Assembly: GCA_934045905.1 (NCBI GenBank) | Contig: OW203762.1 | Location: forward strand, 23,468,345-23,532,344 | From: Leuctra nigra | Lineage: Eukaryota; Arthropoda; Insecta; Plecoptera; Leuctridae | Reading direction: 5' to 3' | Length of the DNA stretch: 64,000 nucleotides | Shown here: one piece after another, positions 34,541 through 45,700 of the stretch | How positions within the stretch are numbered: the stretch's first letter is position 1 | How the letters are laid out: each line of letters begins with the position of its first letter | Notes under the pieces: model-generated | The model's input: the letters and a program-made list of their open reading frames with translations, nothing else | Database searches by the model: none | What the model was told of the DNA's origin: nothing | Translations under genes and position numbers: made by a program

Positions 34541-35578
34541 GCTTGTTCGATGGAGACGCTCGCGTAATAATCGCCTCCAGTCCCCAGCATCTCTATGATC
34601 ATTCCATCTGACTTCCACGAAGCAGTTGATTAATTATCCCATCTGCCAGACACGCAGTTATCCTGGAAGATTCCTCTGCAAATGATCACCCTCTGACCCC
34701 AGTAATATCATCTCCATGAAGCAGGTAGTTGAATGCAATGTACAGTACATGAGCATTACACATGTGATTATGTACACGGTATGCATTGCACTCTCATTAC
34801 ATTGACATGTGATTGTACTCGCATGTTGATGTGCGTGCATCGATGTTTAAGTATACGTTCGACAGTTTAGATTGCTTTCAAGAGTTGAGAATGTCGTTGA
34901 ATTGGTTTCGTGCACAAGTCTAGTGTTTCCTATATTTTGGTTTAAAAACAGTGTGGTACTTTCAGTGAGTTGCTGCAATTTATAGAATGTAAAATTTATT
35001 TTATTTTTCAGTGGTGTGATTTTGTGAGCAGGACAAATAAATATAAATTAGACAAAAAGTATAACCTACTCGTTGAATATCTTTCAACATTCCAGTTGAA
35101 ATCGAGTTTGGGAAATCTTAAATTTCGTCTTCCATAAACCAATATAATAAATTTAAAATATTTACTCATTGCTATAATCTACTTCTAACATGGGTAATTT
35201 TTAACAAGATTTGTCTGTACCAAATTACACGGTAGGTTGTATGTAAATAAGCATCTTGGGTTAAGAGAGATTTATTTGAACGATTTAAATTCGGGTGGAG
35301 AAGAACAGGTTTAAGAATTTTAATGTATAGTGACTATGCGAAAAGATATATTTCCATCCTTATCATAAATTGATGGCAATTAATATTATATCTACTGGTC
35401 TGTGTGTGTGGCAATGCCGCAAAGCGTAAAATTAAAAACGTTTTATATACAGCATTGTCTAATTCTTTGGTACAATGTATCTGCTCATAGCTGATGAATA
35501 AGTACCGATACATAGTCAAATTATTTCCACATAACTTATCTCTAATTTAATCAATTAATCATGCAATATCTGTATCTA
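34541..35578. other. non-coding stretch
   Basis: No gene or recognisable repeat. Confidence 0.4.
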
Positions 35579-35793
35579 CCTCAGAGCGAAAGCCAAAGTC
35601 CATTTTCTCGACTTAGCGCTCGGAGGATCCAGCTGATGAAATGCCATTTAACTGATGTCAACAAATACTTGAAGTATTCTCTTACACAATTACTCATGTC
35701 ACCATTACAAATATGATTGGATGGAGGCAGAATTACTGGATTTTTAGCTCTCCTCAAGAATCATTGGAATGGACTTCCGGCCTTCTACCTCTT
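35579..35793. mobile_element. CCTCAGAG-type foldback element, degenerate copy
   Basis: It shares with 30355-30833 the CCTCAGAG end, the CCATTTTCTCGA and GATGTCAACAAATAC blocks, and the far end TTCTACCTCT. The middle is shorter. Confidence 0.6.
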
Positions 35794-35812
35794 ATGTATA
35801 GATATGAGAACA

Positions 35813-36080
35813 GGTTGGCTGAGTGGTAACGCTCGGAACTTGTATTCCGGAGGCCCGGGTTCGATTCCCGCGGCCGTTCTCCTGACTGGGGTTTTTTCGT
35901 GGTTTTCCCTCAGTCGACAGGCAAATGCTGGGAAGGTACCCTACTAATAGGCCACGACCGCCTCCTTCCCACCTTCCATCCTTACCTACTCTTCACCATC
36001 ATCTCCCAATCATCATCATAATCATTCATCAGTCGCCATTAGCCTCGCTGCAGAACAGTGCGACGTTAAGCCCCAGACAA
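35813..36080 (+). mobile_element. tRNA-derived SINE, full-length copy
   Basis: The 5' head GGTTGGCTGAGTGGTAACGC (A box) followed by GGGTTCGATTCCC (B box) forms an internal RNA polymerase III promoter. The body (CAGTCGACAGGCAAATGCTG, CCACGACCGCCTCCTTCCCA) and the end GCGACGTTAAGCCCC are shared with the copies at 17691 and 53337. Its 3' end (GCGACGTTAAG) resembles the LINE-type ends near 46760 and 55415 (GACGCGCC(A/G)TTAAAC), so a LINE partner may mobilise it. Confidence 0.85.
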
Positions 36081-38642
36081 AAATAATACTTTGACGTTTG
36101 CGAGTTGACGATTCCAACATAGTGTATGATCACGATGATTGAAATCCTCGATTAAAAACACGCTATTCAAAGTATGTTTATGATCTAGACAACAATAAAA
36201 CAAGTTAGGTATAAAGGATTCTTTAATCCAAATCTGAATAAAACGACTTAATTATTCAAGAAACTGCTATGTCCAGTTGACGTCGAAGTCGTGTAAACAA
36301 CATCAACACAATGCCAATGTCATGATATCTTTGAGGATGTGGTCCAAATAGATTGCTGTCTCAGAAGCCATAGTTATTAAACCGACGTTTTCCAACCGAG
36401 ATCGCAGTCGATACTCTAATACGACGCAATTCCAATGTCGAACTATAAAAGTAAACGAGCGTTATTGAAATTATATCTGCTCTAGTTGTTACACTAGAAG
36501 GTAAACATTAGAGATGATATTTCACAAATATCGTCATTGAAGCTATATTTTTTTTCATTTTTGAGTCTAATTTGGCACATTTATAAGTTGGTGTTTACAT
36601 CGCTAAGGTCAACTAAAAAGTTAGACATGTTAATTATTTTGTATACCTATTTGTGAAAGATTCAAAAGTTATGATGTAACCTTTAAAAAATATTTTCTCC
36701 CATGAGAGTTATCTATTAAAATTCCCCTGTATTCACATGTTGCTGTGATGAAATGTTCTATCACATTGACCCTGTCCTACGCCAACATGTTCGGTGTTAA
36801 CCATGATGCGCTAGAGGTCACGTGGAACCAAATTACCTGGTAACTACCAGTACTTACCACATGATGAGTTCGACCCGAGAACCTGATCCTATGAGGCTGT
36901 GATTCAATCAGACGTCATGATCAGTGTGACATCAAGCTGATCGTGACTCTAGGGTAGGTAGGGCGTCACTGTATGTGGCAGTTGGCGTGTCAATGGGATT
37001 CCATTTCCACGCTGCCATTTGCTCACTACGGAGCGCTAGCTACAATTTTACCTTTTTCCTTTCCACGCATGCTTCTCTACAAAATGACAGATAGATTACA
37101 GCTCACTTTAAACTTCTTGTATTTCAAATATAATGCCAAACTGTTGTGTTCGGAGTGAAGGTAATTGTTTTAAAATGTAATAGATACTACTTAAATGTAG
37201 AAATAGTTTCAATTACTTACTTTTTAAACTAGAAGATCACTTAATGTTAAGCAACTACTTTTGTTTTCAATTCAGACACATCTAGCAACCTGTCAACACC
37301 ATTTGATCTGTTGCCATAGCAACGGGGAATAATTGCACCTAGCTCACTCTATTCTAAGCTTGAAGTGTGGAGCCCCATTCCAGGCGTTTCTTGTCGTAAA
37401 CTCTTCCACGATTCCACTTTATTAGTTGCCTGTTCTGCAACTAACATAATGACAATGGATGATAGGAAGATGTTGATGCAGATGCTTATATTGGATAGTG
37501 ATTGGAAGGAGGTGGTCGTGGCATATGAGTTGGGAACCTTCCCAGTATTTATCTCTATCTGCGGAAACATAATCAGAAGTTTAATGAGTGACCTTGAAAC
37601 CTTCTGTCGAGCCATAGTCATTTAGCTCAATTTTGAATACGATTTAATGACTGTAAAATAGCTGTGATGATATTTTTAATGTTAATCATTGTTTTTAATA
37701 GATTGCTGGATGGCAATCTAATACATTCCTTGACTTTATGTTTAGATCGTCATTCAAAAACAGGATTGTTAGCAGGAGATCACATGTCATAAACACATAA
37801 ATCCCTGTCAATACACTCAAAAAACTGTGTAAAATACCTTACAGGTGCAATGTCTGTTTCAGATAAACTATTTTATTAGTCGGAATAAATCATAATTTTA
37901 ACTTCAAATAAGGATGAGAAATTGATGTCGATTATGAACTCGTGAAAGACCTGTATTGAATTTAATGAACACATGCACCTATTATTACATTTTTACAAAC
38001 AATATTTATCATTACAAACAATTTTTACCAATGACGAAATCGTTCTTCTCAACCTGTTGATCTTTTCCGCTATAACTGCATCTTGCAACTGTGTCCAACT
38101 CGTGTACTGAGGTCAAGGGTCACTTCGATGTGTGGATTAACACAGTGACCTTCACTGGCGGTCACCTGCAGGTCAGCTAGATGTGTAATCGGATTACCAT
38201 TAACCCTATTGTCGACCTCAGATTGTAACTTCCTGCATGACTTCTTGTGGTGTTCACACTTTCAATCATAAGACTCTTTTCAGACGCATCTTTTGTTTAT
38301 ATGTTGTATCAAGAACTGTAGGTTTTAATGAAAGAAGGGGGTTGCACATTCAAAGTGTGAACATTATATTCGAAGTAAATGTACAGATCTTCTGCCGTAA
38401 TAATTACGCAAGATGGCCGACCTACCTAATAAGGGCGGTAGCACGACTCAGCCAAGTAGTTCCACTAGCTCCTATTGGTACTAACACTGTGGTGCTACAA
38501 ACACTTTTACCGCAGGCATTTACACGCTTTTTGTTTACTGGGTCTATTAAATGAACCACAAACAGTTTATAGAACATAAGTTAGATAGGATAGGAATAGG
38601 ATACCAGTTGTGGTTTCCTTACATATAGTTATCGGTTAATAT
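36081..38642. other. non-coding stretch with one dispersed-repeat block and an X-box-like palindrome
   Basis: GTTGCCATAGCAAC at about 37310-37323 fits an RFX X-box. The 86-codon frame at 37365-37625 has no family I recognise. Positions 37628-37745 match 49966-50083 inside the foldback at 49856, so part of this stretch is repeat-derived. Confidence 0.4.
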
Positions 38643-40477
38643 CTAGTGGAGCGGTCGCTCCACGCCAGCCAAGTCGTACGGCGCGCACACTCTCAAATAA
38701 AGGCTGGAGCAAACCCACTTTTACTGTAAGCATCAAAGTGGCATTTTCGGCCTACTGGATCTTAAAATTGGGAAATCTCACATTGTTGCGATATATCTTA
38801 ATTTCGAGCTATGGCCCACCCTACAACATATACCAAATTTGGGAACAATAGGTTACGCCCTTTGCACGCTAGAGGGCCGTGAAAACAGTGTTTTAGGGCG
38901 GTTTTCATAATAATAATCAGTAATAATCTCAGTAGTAGTAGTAGTAGTAGGCTGGAGCTAAAATCCGGTAAACAGGCCACAGCCTAAACGGCTGAACCGA
39001 TTGATCTCACATTTTTACCACGTGTGCACTTTTGGCGTCTGATTTAACCTTCACCCCATGAATTTTTTGTGCCGCCATTTTGAAACCGGAAGTGACGTCA
39101 TATCTCAACAACGGCTAGACCGATTGGAACGAAAATAGCGCCAAACGATTCGGACGGTCATCTATATGGATAATCAATAGCAACAGACTAAAATTTATGT
39201 TAACGAAACCGGAAATGACGTCATGAAATTTAATTCATCGATTGGCATTTCGGCAACAAATTTGATCCAATTATTTTGATATTTATGTAACGTATGTTCT
39301 TTTGTGATATTATTTGACTTGATATAAAACCAACCGGAAGCCGCCATTTTGAAACCAGAAATGACATCATATCTTAATAACGTCTTAATAGATTTAAACG
39401 AAACCAACGCTAAACAATTTAGACGGTCAACTTTATGTATTATCATCAATAATATTTGCAGTTTCCCATACTGAAACCGGAAATGACGTCACACATTTTA
39501 AAAATCGCACAAATTTACATTTTGATGCAATAAATATACTATTTGAGACTGCTTATAATAAAATGAAATCATGTTTAAATTATAATTCAAGAGGTCAGTG
39601 ATTTCAGCAGCCATTTTGAAATCGGAAGAAACGACGTAATATCTCGAAAACTGGTTGACAGATCGGTATGAAACTAGTGCCAAACGATTCGGAAGGACAT
39701 CTCTATGGAATAGGAACAGTCAAACTAGAATTTTCCTATTTATGAGGCCGGAAATGACGTCATTCAAATTTATAAATCATTATAATCCCCTCCTATACAA
39801 TAAATACATATTCAGAAAGCTAAAAATGATACACATCATTTATAGTTATAAATTCTATGTGGCAGTGCAGAAAGTTCAGCGGCCATTTTGAAAACCGACG
39901 TGTTGCCATATCTCGGAACTGGGTTGACCGATTGGAATGAAACCTTTGTTTTTTTCATGAGAATAACCAAATTGTAAAGGGTAATTTTTTTTAAAGGATT
40001 TAGTAATTGTTCATGTGATATGTGTCACACGTAAGTTGTAAGAATAAACTAAAAAAAGTAGTGATATCCCCATAAAAAACACTCCGTGTAAAAATACCAG
40101 CCAAGTCTCTTCAACTTAAAAAAAATAATGAAATCTAAAAATTCTGCACTGAAAAGTAGTGATATCAAAAAATTAGCCAAGTCAAAACTTTATTTGAAAA
40201 TCAAAAAATACTTGGCGCATCGTTTTTTTAGGGCATTATAGGTATACTATGTATATGTATATTTCATGTATAATTTATAATTGGCTTATACTTCCAAGCT
40301 ATTTATGTACACGATGCGCCAAGTATTTTTTGATTTTCAAATAAAGTTTTGACTTGGCTAATTTTTTGATATCACTACTTTTCAGTGCAGAATTTTTAGA
40401 TTTCATTATTTTTTTTAAGTTGAAGAGACTTGGCTGGTATTTTTACACGGAGTGTTTTTTATGTTGCAAATTACATG
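38643..40477. mobile_element. CTAG-hairpin repeat element, copy B (four internal units)
   Basis: It is the inverted, nearly identical twin of copy D at 47471-49303, with long stretches exactly the same. The hairpin GTGGAGCG-GT-CGCTCCAC lies at the left end. Four units of about 270 bp follow (CCATTTTGAAA at about 39069, 39337, 39607 and 39881), then a palindrome of about 390 bp (40070-40462). Each unit carries CAAAATGG(C)CGGC, CCGGAA and TGACGTCA-like sites. No protein-coding frame of any plausible length. Confidence 0.8.
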
Positions 40478-40783
40478 GCACAAGGCGGGTAGAAATTATG
40501 CAAAAAGTTTCGTGGACCATTATAAAACATCGTCGATCTCTTTCAACTGTTTTCCATTGATGATTTCGGGAATGAAATAAAATATTAACAAAATTGATTT
40601 TCATTTCTGCGAATCTGGCCGACATTGCGCATTAAGGAATCGATTGGGGATATAATCAATGAATTCTGTCTAGACATCGCACTTTGCGATGTTTCGTCAC
40701 TCCGGCTAAACACAAGTGCAACTGTACCATTCTTCATTTCATTGAGTTCCATTCCACTTACAAATCAAGTACCAAACGAAATA

Positions 40784-40892
40784 ATGTCTCAAGATCAAGG
40801 AGATAAGAATGATGCTGAAGGAAATACATCAGAAGTGAGGAGGAAGCAAGAAGAGTTCGTTAACTTCTATGTAAATATGCTGGTGCGACGAG
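40784..40892 (+). CDS. candidate upstream first exon of the odorant receptor gene
   Basis: ATG at 40784 opens 36 codons of polar, charged sequence (MSQDQGDKNDAEG..., ...EEFVNFYVNMLVRR) ending in a donor (CGACGAG|GTAATG) in phase 1. An acceptor at 42711 (CATTACTGCAG|AC) restores frame exactly, adding DSIVLAIRR directly before the Met at 42738. The receptor would then be 484 aa. The in-frame join and good splice sites are seen; use of this exon is inferred. The alternative is that translation begins at 42738, which already gives a normal N-terminus, and that this exon is chance or an alternative 5' end. Confidence 0.4.
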
Positions 40893-41298
40893 GTAATGTG
40901 GCAATCACTATGTAGTTCATATACGTACATCATATTCCAAACCATTTGACCAATTTCGATGAGGCGAAGAAATTCATTAACCCCCCCCCCCCCCCCCATC
41001 ATTTGCCTTCCATTTCGTATCGTTTATTTCGTCGTCGTTTATTTAAATTTGAAGTTGTAAATTCTCTACTTTCGATTTTCTAAATTCAAGTTTGGAATCA
41101 AAATCGATGATTGTAGTAATTTTATAGCCATGGGTACAATAACTTTCATGTTCCACTTTATATACATCGAAACAGTAGAAATGCGAAATTTTGACATAAT
41201 AAATATTAATCTCCCAACTATAATCTGAAGGAGCTACGGTGAATAATTGCACTAAGCTTGTATTTTTGCATATAATGCGTATACTTTTGTGTGTATGT
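40893..41298. other. non-coding stretch with a poly-C run
   Basis: A C17 run lies at 40981-40997. The rest is AT-rich with no feature seen; it would be intronic if the upstream exon is real. Confidence 0.5.
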
Positions 41299-42639
41299 CA
41301 TGTAATTTGTAAATCCCCATAAAAAAACACTCCGTGTAAAAAAACAGCCACGTCTCTTCAACTAAAAAAAAAAATTATGAAATCTAAAAATTCTGCACTG
41401 AAACGTAGTGATATCAAAAAATGAGCCAAGTCAAAACTTTATTTGAAAATTAAAAAATACTTGGCGCATCGTGTATATAAATAGCTTAGAATTATAGGCT
41501 AGATATAAATACATATACTTATAGTACCTATACCTACAATGCCCTAAAAAAACGATGCGCCAAGTATTTTTTAATTTTCAAATAAAGTTTTGACTTGGCT
41601 CATTTTTTGATATCACTACGTTTCAGTGCAGAATTTTTAGATTTCATAATTTTTTTTTTTTAGTTGAAGAGACTTGGCTGTTTTTTTACACGGAGTGTTT
41701 TTTTATGGGGATATCACTTATTTTTTTAGTTTATTTACACAATTTGTAAAACTTATTAGGGCAACAATGGCTAATTCCTTTAAAAAAATACGCCATTTCC
41801 GAATTAGTTACTAAAAAAATATTGTTTGGAGCTAAATTTAAACTTAAAGTGATATGCCATGAAGAATTGCGAAAGCATCGTTCCAATAGGTCCAGCCGTT
41901 TTCGAGATATGGCATCACTTCCGGTTTTCAAAATGGCGGCTGAAAGCTCTTACACATTGTAGGTATTAATATGTATATAAATACTAATATTTCATTATAA
42001 GCCTTCTGAATATATAGTTGGTTTTTATATAAAGGGAAGTGAATTTAAGCAGATTTCTCTAAACTATGACGTCATTTCCGGTTTCAGTAATTAAAAAACT
42101 TTAATTTAACTATTGTTATTTCATAAAGAGGACCGTCTGAATCGATTGGCGCAAATTTCGTTCCGATCGGTTAAGCCGTTTTTGAGATATGACGTCACTT
42201 CCGGTTTCAAAATGGCGACTACCGGTTTGATTTATAAAAAGGCACCTCAGACGCCAAAAGTGCACATGTGGTAAAAATTTCAGATCGATCGGCTAAGCCG
42301 TTTAGGCTGTGGCGGTGATAGCGGTGTTTCCTGATATCATCAGATAGGTTTTAAAAGGGGTGTAATTTCACTGTTTTCACGGCCCTCTAGCACTCAAATG
42401 GCATAACCTATTGTTCCCAAATTAAGTATATGGAGTGGGGTGGGCCATAGCTCGAAATTAAGATATTTCACAACAATGTGAGATTTTCCAATTTTATGAT
42501 CCAGTAGGCCGAATATGCCATGTTGTTGCTTACAGTAAAAGTGTTTGGTCTGCTCCTCGGTTTATTAGGCATTAACGGTATGTTGAGTGACTGTGAGTGT
42601 ACGGTACGACTTGGCTGGGTGGAGCGACCGCTCCACTAG
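41299..42639. mobile_element. CTAG-hairpin repeat element, copy C (two internal units)
   Basis: Same orientation as copy D. The palindrome end is at 41316-41707. Two units follow (CAAAATGGCGGC near 41930 and CAAAATGGCGAC near 42210), then GTGGAGCG-AC-CGCTCCAC and CTAG at 42636-42639, 98 bases before the receptor Met. More diverged from B and D than they are from each other. Confidence 0.75.
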
Positions 42640-42737
42640 ATGGAAGAAACAAAATTCAGATAGAATTGAATTAGTTCAAAACATCTCCATACAAGATTCT
42701 CATTACTGCAGACAGCATCGTCCTTGCGATTCGCAGG

Positions 42738-45700
42738 ATGTTCGCGAATGTTGATCCTGAACCAGATATTTCTTTCTCCTCTCTTTTAGGTATCCTTCCA
42801 TCTTCGACAGTACAGTCTCGATGTGCCCACTTCGTCATTACCAGTTACCGCTGCATCGTCATTCTCTGGGTTTCCTTCACTTTACTAATATCACAGCCAA
42901 TCGACATCTACATACATCGACATAACAGGAAAGACGTTCTGGAGAATCTCATGCTCATAGGTATAGCCGGCATGTACGCTTTAAGCATGGCCATCTATCA
43001 CAAGCATGGTGACACGATCAACGACATCCTTCAAATACTTCGGACGTACCATCGCGACCTGACCGACAACTTGGTATTGATGATGGAAAGACCGAGGAAG
43101 ATAGGAATTAGTTTAATAATTCTTACTCTCGTTCTTATGTCTTTCGCTCTTGTGGGGTACAACTGTACGCACGTAGCGTTCTTTGCCGGACCCAGAGAAC
43201 TGATTTATAGGTAATGTGAGATTAGTTTTGTAGATTTGTAAGAGGGCTGCAGGTCGGGAGCGTTCAGGGAACGAACTCTTGAACGTAGCGTCGTAGTTGA
43301 TTTGGTGATGACAATATCAGATACGTCAAATTCTTCATAATAGCGAGTCTAAAATTAAATAACAATGAAATCATTATCATTGGTTACGTCTGACTAATAG
43401 CCAGACATGGGCAAAATACTCTGTTTCAATGTATTTGGAATACAAGATACTGATACTTTTAATTTGGGTATCTAAAATACAAGATACAAGATACATTTTA
43501 GAGATGTATTTAAAATACAAGATACAAGATAGTATCTTTAGATACTTAAAAAAAGATACATTTAAAGATCCTTTTTTTATTCTCATACATATCATCTAAC
43601 AGTAAAAAATGTAGGGACTTACTTTCTAAATTAAATTTTAATTTGTTCTATTTGTAAGGCAACATACTTAAGGTGCTGCAAGCGCGAGCGATTTTGCTGC
43701 TTTTTGTAGACACTTTTTGCGATACGATTGGAGACGAAATGGGTAGACCAAATTATTTAAAATTTTAATCGTGATTAGATAAAAGATAAACTTAGGGTTA
43801 TCCCTTGGTGCATTTTTAATTTTTTGTTTCGTTAATTAGTAATAATTTGTGGATTTTTGGTGAAAAATGAGCTATTTTCTTGTCTCCCTGGGCGCCGTAT
43901 AAAATTAAATTTTAAAAATGTGCCAAGGGATAACCCTAAGTTTGTCTTTCATCTAAGCATGATTAAAATTTAAGATCAATTGGTTAACGGGTTTGGTCTC
44001 CAATCGTACCGCAAATTTCAGAGTTTTGCGCGGTTTTGTTGAATTACCGGCGTCTAATTAAGGATGCAATAAGCAAAAATGAAAAAGTGCTACTAATATA
44101 CAATCAGACTGATCATGTGAACATCCTGTAAAAGTTACACTCACTTATGAAACAATTTTTCTCTCTCAATTTTCTAAAACGGCCGAGCGCTAGTATCACC
44201 TTAACATTTTCTTGATCGATTCAATACGGCAACGTGTATTATTTGATGCTTGTTTGAAATCAAGCAAGAGATCAAGCTATCTTTGAAATTCTAGGCTCAT
44301 AAAAATGTATTTGTATTTTAAATCTTCAAAAAAGATACAAAATACTTTAGAAATGGGTATTTAAAATACAAGATACAGATACATTTGGCTCATGTATTTA
44401 AAATACTAGATACAAGATACAAATGTATCTAAGATACGTATCTTAAGATACAAGTATCTAGATACTGCCCACGTCTGCTAATAGCCAGCTTCCTCACAGG
44501 AGTAACAACATCCATGTGCTGACGTTTCCAACCTTGGAGCTATCTTCATTGTATTATGTTCTGTTCAATGTGGATTGAGATACTAATGCGTACATTTACA
44601 GGGCATGGTATCCATTTGACACGAATGAGTTCTTCGGCTATTGGGTAGCTTTCATTTCACAGGAAGTATCTGTGCTATCCCTATACATCATCAGCTTCCT
44701 GGATATTTTCGGGAACGGCATTTTACTACAGATCAGTCAAAATTTCAGAATTATGGCCCATCAGTTTGAACATGTATTTGAGCAAGCCATCAGAAACGTA
44801 AATACTGTTCAACATTCAGTGAGGGCTGGTGTTGCCAAAGTAAATACAAATGAAGTGAGGATAATGTCTCAAAACTTGTCCTCGAATGATTCGCATCAAA
44901 TGAAACCAAAAGCAACTACTGTCAAATGGAAGATGGTCAAACAGCAGATCCGACGTGATGCAGTACATGATGTGGAGAGAGAAGTGAAGCGTTTGTTGGG
45001 GCAATATGTACGGAAACACACGGAACTGCTAGAGTAAGTAGATGTTTCGTTGATGACAGATACCTTCGAAGCAGAATGTGTTCAATCTGTTTGTACCTCC
45101 TCCAGGTTATTAGGGAAGGCGACAGAAGTGTACAGCAGTCGTTACACTTATCAATTCGTATACAACATGACCATGACTGCAGGGTTCGTCCTATACATGA
45201 TGTGGGTAAGTTATGTGCGCTTTAAAATAGGAAGCTGTCAACAGAGTACCATGGATCTACGAATTACCCTTTCTGTTGTAGACTACGGAAGGTGCTGCGA
45301 AAGTCATAGCAACGGCATTCCTCGTTCTGTTTCCCTTAATTCAGTGGTTCAATTTCTGTTGGCTCTCAGACGACTTGAACGAATCGGTGAGAAAAATAAG
45401 AAACTATGTGCATGATCTAGAGTGTAATACTAGGAAAACGCTCAGTGTACCGCGTTGATGAGCGAGCACGGGTACGTGCAAATTCTCCAACAGAAAATGC
45501 GTACACAACGCACAGAAAACATATACATCCATATTGAATTGAAATATGATCCACTCAATCAACATAAAAGTATGCTTTTCATCGAAACTTGAAAATAGCA
45601 TCGAAGCACCCTGGTACACACATAATATAGCAAATAAGATTCAATTCAATTGGCACTGGAAAACAATCATTTCGATACTTAATTACTGAAAGCTATTAAA

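Noticed and set aside
35813..35880. A functional tRNA gene
   Set aside because: A and B boxes are present but the 3' half does not close an acceptor stem, and the sequence continues into a body shared by other copies. It is a SINE head.
37365..37625. Possible second chemoreceptor exon (86 codons)
   Set aside because: No odorant or gustatory receptor motif, overlapping frames on both strands, and the adjacent bases match a dispersed repeat.
38798..39891. Small frames in copy B, repeated identically in copy D
   Set aside because: They are identical because the elements are identical. The frames are short, lie on both strands and contain unit motifs rather than protein domains.
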